Below, piece by piece: positions 33,254-42,644 of a stretch of 64,000 nt of DNA (position 1 is its first letter; the number at the start of each line of letters is the position of its first letter). Source of the stretch: Flavobacteriaceae bacterium. GTDB taxonomy: Bacteria > Bacteroidota > Bacteroidia > Flavobacteriales > Flavobacteriaceae. The position numbers and the translations under genes are program-made. The stretch is taken from contig CANGWK010000009.1 of assembly GCA_947457615.1 (NCBI GenBank), positions 1 through 64,000 of the forward strand, read 5' to 3'. The notes beneath the pieces were generated by a model. It saw only the letters and a list, made by a program, of their open reading frames with translations. It did not search any database and had not been told where the DNA came from.

Positions 33254-34351
33254 CTAGTTTGTTGTTTTAGAAGTAATAAGTGAATTCCACTGATTCATTA
33301 TTAAATCAATATCATATTTTTTGGAATGTTTTTTCGCAGTAGCTCCCATTTTTTCTCTTAATTCTTTGCTTTCAATTAATTTTTGAAGTGTAATTACAAA
33401 TGCAGATTGATCTCCATCTTGAATTAAAAATCCATTTTCATTATTTGTTATAATTGCCCTTGGACCGCATGGACAGTCGTAAGCAATTGTAGGCAAACCA
33501 CACGCCATGGCTTCTAATAATACCATTGGGAATGCCTCGTATCTTGAAGTCATAACATAAATAGAAGATTCTAAATATTTTTGTTCAATATCCTTTACGG
33601 GCTCAAAAAAATCAACCGAATCCGAAATTCCTAATTGATTTACAACCTCGTTAAAATTATATTGGTCGGAAGATTTTCCATAAATTTCCACTTTCCAGTC
33701 GGGATAATCTGGTGAAACACGCTTCCAAATTTCGAAAAATCTATCCAATCCTTTTTCATAAGAATGTCTGGATACAATCAATATTTTTTTTGAAGATAAA
33801 TCGGATACTCTTTCGGTTTGTAACCAGATTGGATTAGGAATTATTTTACCATTCGGTATATTCCATTCCAATAAACTTTCTTTCGATAAAGCTACAAATT
33901 CAAGCATTCTTTTAGCACCAAATCTATTAAACCAATAGTTAAACTTTGGAATCCAGTTTGAAACAAAATTTCGGTTTTTTTGGCTTAACTCAACAAAAAT
34001 AGAATTATGACATTCGTAAATTATCCTTCTATTTCTAACACTTAAAGAAATAAGCAAAGCTTTAGGAATACTATCCGCAACAATCAAAACATCCGGATTT
34101 ACAAGTTTAACTACACGACTAACCTCTTTAATATATTTAGTAACAAACTGAATTCTATTACCACTTAAATCAATATCAAATAAATTTATTTTACTATTCA
34201 AAGGATAAAACAAAGAAGTATTCCCGTTGTTTTGAGTTAAAATGGATACATCATGTTTAAAATGTTCTACTAGATAATTAGCTTTTAGACTTAAAACACG
34301 CTCTAAACCACCTTCAGCATTAATTTTTGGCACTAAATAGAGTATTCTCAT
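33254..34351 (-). CDS. Glycosyltransferase family 4
   Basis: 365 residues with a GT-B fold. GGLERVLSLKANYL is the N-terminal acceptor loop, SRHSYEKGLDRFFEIW begins the donor domain, and the EX7E motif lies in FPMVLLEAMACGLPTIAYDC. It is convergent with the GT2 gene and shares direction with the FdtA-like gene and the second GT4. Confidence 0.9.
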   Translation of the reverse strand: MRILYLVPKINAEGGLERVLSLKANYLVEHFKHDVSILTQNNGNTSLFYPLNSKINLFDIDLSGNRIQFVTKYIKEVSRVVKLVNPDVLIVADSIPKALLISLSVRNRRIIYECHNSIFVELSQKNRNFVSNWIPKFNYWFNRFGAKRMLEFVALSKESLLEWNIPNGKIIPNPIWLQTERVSDLSSKKILIVSRHSYEKGLDRFFEIWKRVSPDYPDWKVEIYGKSSDQYNFNEVVNQLGISDSVDFFEPVKDIEQKYLESSIYVMTSRYEAFPMVLLEAMACGLPTIAYDCPCGPRAIITNNENGFLIQDGDQSAFVITLQKLIESKELREKMGATAKKHSKKYDIDLIMNQWNSLITSKTTN

Positions 34352-34431
34352 AATTTAATTATTCAACTTATCTAGGAATCTCGAGTTACAAAATTTCCAA
34401 TATTAATGTATTTTCCTTATTTATAAAAAAA

Positions 34432-34827
34432 TTAAAGTTTTATATAATCTAAAAAATCATCATAATTACGAATGTAGTCTTCTTCATTAAAAACATCGGA
34501 AGCCAATACAAGACAAACGGCTCCAGAAGAAAAATTTCCTAACTCTCTCCAAATATTTTTATGGATAAGCAATCCTTTATCAGGCTTGTTTAAAGTAACT
34601 GTTTGCTCTGTAATTCCATCTTTTAACACCACGTCAAAACTTCCAGATAAAGCAACTAAAAACTCTAATTGATCTATGTGGGAATGCCCTCCTCGATGGG
34701 CAGTGCTAGGAATATCAAATAAATAATAAACTCTTTTAATTTCATAAGGGACTACTTCTTTTTCAATTATTGCTAAATTACCGCGGTAATCTTCTACTTT
34801 AGGAATATTTATTAATTCTATATTCAT
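34432..34827 (-). CDS. FdtA/QdtA-like dTDP-4-keto-6-deoxyhexose 3,4-ketoisomerase (cupin)
   Basis: 131 residues, one cupin domain. The conserved ends are present: the DYRGNLAIIE start, KRVYYLFDIP, then HRGGHSHIDQLEFLVALSGS with His48 and His50 of the active site, and RELGNFSSGAVCLVLAS, then EEDYIRNYDDF. Family members isomerise dTDP-4-keto-6-deoxyglucose to the 3-keto sugar, the step before 3-amination. Its frame starts on the last base of the upstream GT4 stop codon (TAATG), so the two are coupled. The matching aminotransferase is at 41550-42644. Confidence 0.82.
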   Translation of the reverse strand: MNIELINIPKVEDYRGNLAIIEKEVVPYEIKRVYYLFDIPSTAHRGGHSHIDQLEFLVALSGSFDVVLKDGITEQTVTLNKPDKGLLIHKNIWRELGNFSSGAVCLVLASDVFNEEDYIRNYDDFLDYIKL

Positions 34828-35930
34828 TAATTTAGTTTATTAAAAAGTTTCAACCATTGGGCACCTATTGTATTTAATGCAAATTGATTAACACTAGGTT
34901 TTGCATTTTTTTTACATTGTAAATATAATTCATTATTTGAAACCATTTCGTTTAAAGCCAGAGTCAATTGCTCTTCATTTTGATTTTCAACTAATAGTCC
35001 GTTAAAACGATTTACAATTATTTCACTTGGACCAGATAAACAGTCAAATGCAACTACTGGGGTTTCGCAAGCTAATGATTCTAATAAAACCGTTGGAAAA
35101 CCTTCATTTTTACTTGACAAAACAGTAAAAAGTGCTTGTTCGTAATATGGAAATGGATTGGACAAACTGCCTTTAAAAATAATATTATTTGATAAATCAA
35201 TATCGAGGACAAGCTGCTTTAAACTAGAAATCAAAATTCCCTCACCAATAATTACTAATTTGATGTTTTTATTAGGCAATTCGGATTTAGAATAGACCTT
35301 AATCAATTTATCAAATTGTTTTACATCGTTATGCATATTTCCTACAGCCAAAACATATTGAAAATTCAACTCTAAATTTTCTTTAGATTTCAGCTCTATA
35401 TAATCTAAATCAATTGGATTATATAGTGTTTGAACTTGATTAAAATTGTATTTAGAAATAATTATGTTTTTAATTCCATCAGAAACCGCAATGATTTTAT
35501 AACATTTATTGTAAATATATTTTGATAAAAAATTAATTTTAGGAAAGTACAAATCAATCATATAGCTATGAACAACTTTTATTACTGGCGCATTATATAT
35601 AAATTTATTAATAATCAATTCCTGCAACTGGTTACTATTAACACGAGTATCAATTATAAAATCAAATTTATTTTTTCTAAAAAATTTATATAAAATAAAA
35701 AAACGATGAAATCTATCGTGTAAATTAAATGCCCCCTTTTTTAGTTTTCCTAAATTTAAGACATCACCCGAAAATTCATATTTAATATTATCTAATACCA
35801 AAACGTGATGCACATTGCAATTATTTTTTTCGAAAAACTGCGATAAAACAGCCGAACAACGCTCTGCACCACCACCAGCTAATTGATCAGAAACCAAACA
35901 AATTTTATATTTCTCAAAGGAACTATTCAC
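34827..35930 (-). CDS. Glycosyltransferase family 4
   Basis: 367 residues with the GT-B fold. GGGAERCSAVLSQFF is the N-terminal glycine loop, AVGNMHNDVKQFDKLI starts the donor domain, and EGFPTVLLESLACETPVVAFD carries the EX7E motif. It is the first gene of a minus-strand group (GT4, FdtA-like, GT4) and is divergent from the GT1-like gene at 35968, with a 37-base spacer. Confidence 0.9.
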   Translation of the reverse strand: MNSSFEKYKICLVSDQLAGGGAERCSAVLSQFFEKNNCNVHHVLVLDNIKYEFSGDVLNLGKLKKGAFNLHDRFHRFFILYKFFRKNKFDFIIDTRVNSNQLQELIINKFIYNAPVIKVVHSYMIDLYFPKINFLSKYIYNKCYKIIAVSDGIKNIIISKYNFNQVQTLYNPIDLDYIELKSKENLELNFQYVLAVGNMHNDVKQFDKLIKVYSKSELPNKNIKLVIIGEGILISSLKQLVLDIDLSNNIIFKGSLSNPFPYYEQALFTVLSSKNEGFPTVLLESLACETPVVAFDCLSGPSEIIVNRFNGLLVENQNEEQLTLALNEMVSNNELYLQCKKNAKPSVNQFALNTIGAQWLKLFNKLN

Positions 35931-35967
35931 TAATTTTGACTATTTTAGCAACAAATATAAGCAATAA

Positions 35968-37101
35968 GTGAGAATTTTATTAATAGGAGAATTTAGCCGA
36001 TTGCACAATTCCTTAAAAGAGGGATTGGTTGCGGTTGGTCATGAAGTTGTAATCGTTGCTAATGGCGATGGTTTCAAGAATTATCCTGTTGATTTATCTA
36101 CTAAAGCCAAATGGAGCGAAACGCTTTTAGGGAATATTCTGCGTCAAATAATTTACAAACTAACTAATTTTGATAGTGCCACTTTAGAATACGGAATCCG
36201 CTTTTATTTTCATTTGAATAAATTGAAAAATTTCGATGTGGTTCAATTAATTAATGAAACTCCAATACAAACTATTCCAAACTTAGAGCGATTTCTTTTG
36301 AAGAAAGTTTTTAAGCAGAATAAAAAAACGTTCTTACTTTGTTGTGGTGTTGATTATCTAATTGCGAAGTATTTAATAGAAAAAAAAGAAAGGTATTCAA
36401 TCATGAATCCATATTTTGAAAATCCAAAAGCGAAAATGGAGTACCAATTTATATTGAATTTTCTATCGCCAAATCATAAGAAAACTCATGATTTAGTTTA
36501 TAATAATATTGTAGGAGTTATTGCTTCAGACGTCGATTATTTATTGCCATTGCAAAAGCATACTAAGTTTTTAGGAATGATTCCAAATCCAGTAAATACT
36601 AATAAAATTGAATTTTCAGAAATAGAAATTAATAATAAAATAGTCATTTTTATTGGAATCAATCGCGGGACTTATTACAGCAAAGGGATTTCTTTTTTTG
36701 AAAAAGCAATGGAAATTCTCAAACAAAAAATGGGTGACAAAATTGAGTTAATCACTGCCGAAAATCTTCCATATCAAAACTACATATACAAATACAATCA
36801 AGCACACATTATTTTGGATCAAGTGTATGGGTTTGATCAAGGTTACAACGCTTTAGAAGCCATGGCAAAGGGCAAAGTAGTTTTTACAGGTGCTGAAAAA
36901 GAATTTGATAAACATTATAATTTAACTGAAAAAGTCGCCATAAATGCCTTGCCCGATGTAGATTCTTTGGTTTCCGAATTGGTTTATTTAATTGAAAATC
37001 CAAATGAGATACTAGCTATTGGGAAAAGAGCTAGACAATTTGTAGAAAAAGAACACAATTATGTTAAAATAGCTGAAAAATATATAAAAGCATGGATGTA
37101 A
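35968..37101 (+). CDS. Glycosyltransferase (GT-B, family 1/4-like)
   Basis: 377 residues. It starts with GTG directly after an in-frame TAA; the resulting MRILLIGEFSRLHNSL is the usual start of this subfamily. KIVIFIGINRGTYYSKGISFF opens the donor domain; GFDQGYNALEAMAKGKVVFTG is the donor-sugar region. Slightly atypical EX7E. It overlaps the next gene by 10 bases, so it heads an operon of four plus-strand genes. Confidence 0.82.
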   Translation: MRILLIGEFSRLHNSLKEGLVAVGHEVVIVANGDGFKNYPVDLSTKAKWSETLLGNILRQIIYKLTNFDSATLEYGIRFYFHLNKLKNFDVVQLINETPIQTIPNLERFLLKKVFKQNKKTFLLCCGVDYLIAKYLIEKKERYSIMNPYFENPKAKMEYQFILNFLSPNHKKTHDLVYNNIVGVIASDVDYLLPLQKHTKFLGMIPNPVNTNKIEFSEIEINNKIVIFIGINRGTYYSKGISFFEKAMEILKQKMGDKIELITAENLPYQNYIYKYNQAHIILDQVYGFDQGYNALEAMAKGKVVFTGAEKEFDKHYNLTEKVAINALPDVDSLVSELVYLIENPNEILAIGKRARQFVEKEHNYVKIAEKYIKAWM

Positions 37102-38519
37102 AATTTAAAAGACTACTTAATGCCTTTTCATCAATACTAATTTCACCTAAGTTATTCATTTATTTAGGTGTTTTATCTATCCTGCCATTAATACTTATAT
37201 CCTTTTTTAATAACCCAGCTTCAGATGATTTTTATTACGCCTACCATTCAAAAAATACAAACCCAATAAATGCAGGAATTTGGATATACAATCACGAAGG
37301 TGGACGTTATTTTGCAAATGGGTTATTATGCTTTAATCCTCTAACTTATAATAATTATTTTTTCTTTAAAATAATTCCAATTTTACTTTTGTTATTATTT
37401 GTATTTTCAATTAGAACATTTATAACTACTTTATTCAAGTACATTACATCCGAAAAGACCTATTCAATAGTTGGATTAATTTTAGTCCTTTTTTATATTC
37501 AAATTCCAGAAATAAATACAGCTTTATATTGGATTACTGGAGCAGTAACCTACCAACTTCCCATGTCGCTAAGTTTATTATTAGCAAGCACATTAATAAA
37601 ATTTTATAGAAGTAAAAAAATTCAATATTTATTTTTTTCGGTTTTACTTATAGCCATGATAGTTGGATGTAATGAAGTTGCATTATTTTCAACTCTTATT
37701 TTACTAGGTTTTATAACAATTTATAATACTATTATAGTGAAGAAAACATTCCTTTTTCTATACTTTTTAATTGCGATTACAACAGTGTTTTCTATCATTG
37801 AATTTACTGCTCCCGGAAATTTTATTAGAGTTAACAAGATTCCTATTGAACATGATTTCTTTTATTCTTTTCAAAAATCAATACTTTATTCTATACTATA
37901 TTTTTTAAAATGGTTTCCAATAATATTGCTATTTTGTACCTATTATTCAGAACAAATATATAGCTACTTAAAAAAGGATTTTATCAATAATAATGTCATT
38001 ATAAAGCCTTGGTTTGCAATAGTATTACTCTTTTCAATTTTATTTTTTAGCTCATTCGTTGGATTTTATATTAACAAAGACATTTTACCCGGCAGAGTAC
38101 TAAATCTTTTGTACTTTTATTATCTATTTATAGCATTATATTCTATAATTTGCTTTATTCATTACTTTAAAATTAAGTTCGATTTTCATTTTTTGTTAAT
38201 GCCACAATCCAAATTAGTTTTAGGTATAATTATAATTTTCTTTACTATTTCCGAAACACCTATATTTAATGCTTATCAAGATTTATTGAGTGGGAAGGCT
38301 TACAAATATGATTTGGAAATGAAAAATCGTTTTGAATTAATAAAAATTAGTAAGAATGAAGTTGTAGTTCCAGCACTAATAAAAAAACCAAAAACTATAT
38401 ATAATGAAGGTATTATGGGACTTACAACAAACGTGAAAAATTGGAAAAACGAAGAACTTTCCGATTACTTTCACAAACAAATAGTTGTAAAATCAACCGA
38501 TACAACATTTACAGAGTAG
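37092..38519 (+). CDS. DUF6056-type multi-pass membrane protein
   Basis: 475 residues with about ten TM helices. After the first helix comes NPASDDFYYAYHSK, an acidic loop like that of GT-C glycosyltransferases, then HEGGRYFANGLLCF. The C-terminal ~70 residues are soluble (VPALIKKPKTIYNEGI). It probably transfers a sugar from a lipid-phosphate carrier or helps polymerise the glycan; this is inference from topology and neighbours. It overlaps the upstream glycosyltransferase by 10 bases. Confidence 0.7.
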   Translation: MDVKFKRLLNAFSSILISPKLFIYLGVLSILPLILISFFNNPASDDFYYAYHSKNTNPINAGIWIYNHEGGRYFANGLLCFNPLTYNNYFFFKIIPILLLLLFVFSIRTFITTLFKYITSEKTYSIVGLILVLFYIQIPEINTALYWITGAVTYQLPMSLSLLLASTLIKFYRSKKIQYLFFSVLLIAMIVGCNEVALFSTLILLGFITIYNTIIVKKTFLFLYFLIAITTVFSIIEFTAPGNFIRVNKIPIEHDFFYSFQKSILYSILYFLKWFPIILLFCTYYSEQIYSYLKKDFINNNVIIKPWFAIVLLFSILFFSSFVGFYINKDILPGRVLNLLYFYYLFIALYSIICFIHYFKIKFDFHFLLMPQSKLVLGIIIIFFTISETPIFNAYQDLLSGKAYKYDLEMKNRFELIKISKNEVVVPALIKKPKTIYNEGIMGLTTNVKNWKNEELSDYFHKQIVVKSTDTTFTE

Positions 38520-38543
38520 TAACAGTATTTATTACATTTGATT

Positions 38544-39491
38544 ATGCAAAACCCGATAATAGGAATTATTTCACCATGTTATAACGAAGAAAAGGTCATT
38601 AATGAAACCTCAAAGCAGTTAAATAATGTTCTTTCCGATTTAGTTTTAAGAAAAATTATCTCTGAAAAAAGTTTTATTGTTTTTATTGATGATGGAAGTC
38701 AAGACAGTTCTTGGAAACAAATTGAAAAAAACGCCACGCATTTAAAATATGTCAAAGGCCTAAAATTAGCTGGAAATGTAGGACATCAAAATGCTTTATT
38801 AGCGGGTTTAAACACCTATAATGATGAAACAGACGCCATAATAACAATTGATGCTGATTTACAAGACGATATTGCCGTTATTGAAGAAATGATAATGAAA
38901 TTTATTTCAGGAATTGATATTGTATATGGAGTCAGAAAAGAAAGAAAAAATGATTCCTTTTTTAAACAAAAAACGGCGTTACTTTTTTATTCGATGATGA
39001 CTAAAATGAAAATAAATATTGTTCATAATCATGCAGATTTTAGATTATGCAGCAAAAGAGTAATTAATGCTTTGAGCGAATTCAATGAGGTCAATTTATT
39101 TTTGAGAGGTATAATTCCATCCATTGGATTTAGCAATGAAATTATTTACTATAATAGATTAAAACGCTTCGCAGGTAAATCAAAATATCCTTTCAGAAAA
39201 ATGTTGTCTTTTGCATGGAACGGAATAACTTCATTTAGCAATTATCCTTTAAAATTAGTAACGATTATTGGTTTTGCTATATTTTTTGTTTGTATTTTAA
39301 TGACGATTTATGCAGTATACGGTCTATACAATAAAAATGTAGTACCAGGTTGGCTATCAACGGTAATCCCAATGTATTTTTTGGGTGGAGTACAACTTTT
39401 TTGCTTTGGAATTATTGGTGAATATATTGGAAAAATTTATTTAGAAGTAAAAAAAAGACCTCGCTATTTTGTAGATAAAAGAATTGATTAA
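38544..39491 (+). CDS. Glycosyltransferase family 2 with two C-terminal TM helices (GtrB/DPM1-like)
   Basis: 315 residues from MQNPIIGI. IISPCYNEEKVINET is the nucleotide-binding strand, FIDDGSQDSSW and TIDADLQDD (QDD-type metal site) complete the active site, and AGKSKYPFRKM precedes two membrane helices (about 235-260 and 270-295). Such enzymes make polyprenyl-phosphate sugars, which GT-C enzymes like the preceding DUF6056 protein can use. The longer frame starts at a TTG two codons earlier. The next gene follows after 2 bases. Confidence 0.88.
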   Translation: MQNPIIGIISPCYNEEKVINETSKQLNNVLSDLVLRKIISEKSFIVFIDDGSQDSSWKQIEKNATHLKYVKGLKLAGNVGHQNALLAGLNTYNDETDAIITIDADLQDDIAVIEEMIMKFISGIDIVYGVRKERKNDSFFKQKTALLFYSMMTKMKINIVHNHADFRLCSKRVINALSEFNEVNLFLRGIIPSIGFSNEIIYYNRLKRFAGKSKYPFRKMLSFAWNGITSFSNYPLKLVTIIGFAIFFVCILMTIYAVYGLYNKNVVPGWLSTVIPMYFLGGVQLFCFGIIGEYIGKIYLEVKKRPRYFVDKRID

Positions 39492-39493
39492 TA

Positions 39494-40228
39494 ATGGAAA
39501 AAAACTTTGAAAAAGAATATCATAATCTAGAAACGCATCATTGGTGGTTTAAATCCAGAAGAAAATATATCTTAGACTACATTAATAATGCTCCTAAAAA
39601 TAGTAAAATAATAGATATCGGTTGTTCCTCTGGAATATTAATTAAAGAATTAGTAGAAAATGGATTTGCAATTGAAAATCTATATGGAATTGATATCAGT
39701 GAAGTTGCAATTGCAAATTGTAAAGCAAATGGAATTATAAATTCATTTGTAATGGACGCTCAAAATATAGATTTACATGAAAAATTCGACATTATCATTG
39801 CTTCCGATTGTTTGGAACACTTAAAATATGAAAAAAAAGCTATAAGCAATTGGCAATCCATCTTAAAAAGTGGAGGTACTATGCTAGTTTTTGTCCCTGC
39901 CTTTCAATCTTTATGGAGTGATCATGATGTTGTAAACATGCATTATAAAAGATATACAAAAGGAGAACTTGAGAGATTACTAATTTCGGAAAATTTAGAA
40001 ATTATTAAGTCAAGTTATTGGAACTTCTTTTTATTTTTACCTATTTATTTTTACAAGAGAACTTCCTCTTTTTTTCAAAAAAACAAAACAGAAGTTGCTG
40101 ATATTTCTGTCGGAAATGAATTTATAAATAAAATTCTATATGAAGTATTGAATATTGAAAACAAAATACTGAAATATTTAAATTTTCCGTTTGGAGTTAG
40201 TGCTTTTTGCGTTGTAAAAAAGAAGTGA
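39494..40228 (+). CDS. Class I SAM-dependent methyltransferase
   Basis: 244 residues. HHWWFKSRRKYI leads the fold; IIDIGCSSGILIKELVENG is motif I, YGIDISEVAI motif II, and DIIIASDCLEHLKYEKKAI motif IV. Methyltransferases with the WWFKSRR start are frequent in polysaccharide loci, where they methylate glycans or carriers. It is the last gene of the plus-strand operon, 2 bases after the GT2 gene, and is convergent with the flippase. Confidence 0.87.
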   Translation: MEKNFEKEYHNLETHHWWFKSRRKYILDYINNAPKNSKIIDIGCSSGILIKELVENGFAIENLYGIDISEVAIANCKANGIINSFVMDAQNIDLHEKFDIIIASDCLEHLKYEKKAISNWQSILKSGGTMLVFVPAFQSLWSDHDVVNMHYKRYTKGELERLLISENLEIIKSSYWNFFLFLPIYFYKRTSSFFQKNKTEVADISVGNEFINKILYEVLNIENKILKYLNFPFGVSAFCVVKKK

Positions 40229-40274
40229 TAACTATTTAATTGCAAATTGTGATTGGACAAAATTTATTATTTGA

Positions 40275-41549
40275 TTAAAATAAACTTTTCCTAAAGTAAA
40301 TACATAAAGACATCAGATAAATACCATAAGTTACAGCATATGCCATTACAACACCTTCTATTTTGAATATGGAAATGAAATAAATGCTGCTAAAATATAA
40401 AACTGCAAGCGAAAATAATTCAAAGAAAATAAAGGCTTTAGTAAGTTTCTTAGCATAAAATTGATAGCCCAAAATAAAGGAAGCGGCTTTAAATGTATCG
40501 CCAATTAATTGCCAGAAAAACAATTTAGAAACTGGTAAAAATTGTTTGGTGAAAAGTACCTGAATTATAAAATCACGTAATAAATAAATCACAATCATAC
40601 CTACTATAAAAACAGGCAAAATTCCTCTATAATATTCCCAAAAGAGCGATTTTGTCTCTTTATTATCTTTCGCTATTGCTAATTTTGGCAGAAAATAAAT
40701 TCCAATTAAAGTTGTAATAAATAAGAAATAATACGACGATATTCTCGTCATTGCTTCCCAAAAGCCGGCTTGTTCGATACCTAAACTTAGGATGATATTT
40801 TTTCTTATGGCTAATAAAACCATCGGCCCGAAAACTGCAGAAACCAATACCATAAGGGAATAAGAAGATAAACTTTTTAAAAAAGAAAACTTATAAAACT
40901 TAGAATGCACAGCTTTAAAAATTGTAATTTCTTTGTTTATAGATAAAAAAGAAACTAAAAATAATAAAGAAGGAGTTAAAATAATGGCTAATAAAGCACC
41001 TTCTGTTTTTAATTTTAAAATTAATAGTACCGAAACTACCAAACCAATACAACTCCCAATACTATTTATGTAAATTACTTTTTTATATTCGCCAAGCCCA
41101 TTAATTGTTGCAATTAGAAAGATATTTCCAATGTAAAACGGAAGTGCAATTGCCAAGGCTTTAAATACGAAGACATATTGATAGGCACCTCCAAAAATAG
41201 AACTATTCAAATAATCGGAAAATAAAAACAATCCTAAACTCAATAATCCGCAAACCACCAGAACGGATAGAAATATTGTGGATAAAGTTTGCTTGAGTTT
41301 TTCTTCTTCCTGCTTATGTTCTGCAACATATTTTACAACACCATTTTCAAATCCTAAGGTTGCGAATGCTTCGGTAGTAGTAAGAAAATTTCGCAAATTT
41401 CCCACTAAAGCCATTCCGCTAGGACCTACAAAAACTGCGATAACTTTGGAAGTTAAAAAACCAATTACTACTTTGAGTAAAATACTAATTCCGTTCAAAG
41501 AAGTGGCTTTGAATAGAGGTTTGGATAGTATTTCTTTGAAGAATTTCAA
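40275..41549 (-). CDS. O-antigen/polysaccharide flippase (Wzx family)
   Basis: 424 residues with about twelve TM helices. The N-terminal SLNGISILLKVVIGFLTSKV and VGPSGMALVGNLRNF match MATE-like O-antigen translocases. It should flip undecaprenyl-PP-linked repeat units to the periplasm. It starts one base after the stop of the DegT aminotransferase, in the same operon. Confidence 0.87.
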   Translation of the reverse strand: MKFFKEILSKPLFKATSLNGISILLKVVIGFLTSKVIAVFVGPSGMALVGNLRNFLTTTEAFATLGFENGVVKYVAEHKQEEEKLKQTLSTIFLSVLVVCGLLSLGLFLFSDYLNSSIFGGAYQYVFVFKALAIALPFYIGNIFLIATINGLGEYKKVIYINSIGSCIGLVVSVLLILKLKTEGALLAIILTPSLLFLVSFLSINKEITIFKAVHSKFYKFSFLKSLSSYSLMVLVSAVFGPMVLLAIRKNIILSLGIEQAGFWEAMTRISSYYFLFITTLIGIYFLPKLAIAKDNKETKSLFWEYYRGILPVFIVGMIVIYLLRDFIIQVLFTKQFLPVSKLFFWQLIGDTFKAASFILGYQFYAKKLTKAFIFFELFSLAVLYFSSIYFISIFKIEGVVMAYAVTYGIYLMSLCIYFRKSLF

Positions 41550-42644
41550 TTAGTAATTGTTTAGCGTTGCAATTACAAAATCAACCTCCTCATTGGTCAT
41601 TACGGGACTTATAGGCAAACTTAGTACTTCCTTATGAATCTTTTCAGTTATAGGAAACGAATGATTATTCCATTCAGAAAATGCCGTTTGTTTATGTGGT
41701 GGAATAGGATAATGAATCAATGTTTCAATTTTATTATGAAGTAAATATTCTTGTAAACCATATCGATTATCGGTTCGAATAACAAACAAATGAAAAACAT
41801 GAGATTGCAGCGAAATTGGTAATACTATTTTATCATTTTTAATTTCCGATAAATAGCGATTTGCAATTTCTTTTCGTTTATTGTTATCGGCATCTAAATG
41901 AGGTAATTTAACATTCAAGAAAGCTGCTTGCAATTCGTCTAAACGAGAATTCATTCCCCTATATTCGTTGTGGTATTTTTTCTCCGAACCATAATTTCGT
42001 AACGAAAGAATTACTTTAGTTAAAGCATCATCATTGGTGGTAATTGCGCCAGCATCGCCAAGAGCACCCAAATTTTTACCTGGATAAAAACTATATGCAC
42101 TAGTTGAATTTTGATTTTTGATTTTAGAGTTTTGATTTTTGAATGCTCCATGTGCTTGAGCCGCATCTTCAATAACTAATAAATTATGATGCTCAGCAAT
42201 GGAATTAATAGCTTCCATTTCTGCTAATTGTCCGTATAAATGAACTACTAAAATTGCTTTTGTTTTGGAAGTAATTTTTTCGGAAATTAAATTGGGATTG
42301 AGGTTGTAAGTTTCCAATTTTGGTTCAACCAAAACTGGAACTAAATCGGCTTGCAAAATCGCTAATATAGAAGCAACATAAGTATTGGAAGGAACTATAA
42401 CTTCATCTCCTCTTTGCAATTTTCCTAATTCTATATATCCTTTGAAAATCAAAACTAAAGCATCCAAACCATTGCCAACACCAATGCAATGTTTGGTGCG
42501 ACAATAATTAGCAAAATTTCTTTCAAAAGTTTTTACCTCATCGCCAAGAATGAACCATCCTTTATCTAAAACCAACTTCAATTTTTCTTGAAATTGTTCT
42601 TGATAAACGGCATTTATTTTCTGTAAATCGAGAAATTTTATCAT
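41550..42644 (-). CDS. DegT/DnrJ/EryC1/StrS-family sugar aminotransferase (FdtB/QdtB-like)
   Basis: 364 residues, PLP-dependent. [16 protein letters not shown] binds the cofactor phosphate, EDAAQAHGA has the ring-stacking Asp160, and [18 protein letters not shown] holds the Schiff-base Lys190. With the FdtA-like cupin at 34432 it would make dTDP-3-amino-3,6-dideoxyhexose. Residues about 169-181 ([12 protein letters not shown]) are a low-complexity doublet just before the catalytic lysine, encoded by a 21-base tandem repeat and absent from the typical family pattern. It overlaps the upstream acyltransferase by 4 bases. Confidence 0.88.
   Translation of the reverse strand: MIKFLDLQKINAVYQEQFQEKLKLVLDKGWFILGDEVKTFERNFANYCRTKHCIGVGNGLDALVLIFKGYIELGKLQRGDEVIVPSNTYVASILAILQADLVPVLVEPKLETYNLNPNLISEKITSKTKAILVVHLYGQLAEMEAINSIAEHHNLLVIEDAAQAHGAFKNQNSKIKNQNSTSAYSFYPGKNLGALGDAGAITTNDDALTKVILSLRNYGSEKKYHNEYRGMNSRLDELQAAFLNVKLPHLDADNNKRKEIANRYLSEIKNDKIVLPISLQSHVFHLFVIRTDNRYGLQEYLLHNKIETLIHYPIPPHKQTAFSEWNNHSFPITEKIHKEVLSLPISPVMTNEEVDFVIATLNNY
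42109..42142. repeat. Tandem 21-base repeat inside the DegT aminotransferase gene
   Basis: TTTTGATTTTTGA occurs at 42109-42121 and again at 42130-42142, a period of 21 bases (7 codons). It encodes a KNQNS doublet. Similar AT-rich micro-repeats are found between genes in this genome region, so intergenic-type repeat DNA may have expanded inside the gene. Confidence 0.6.
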
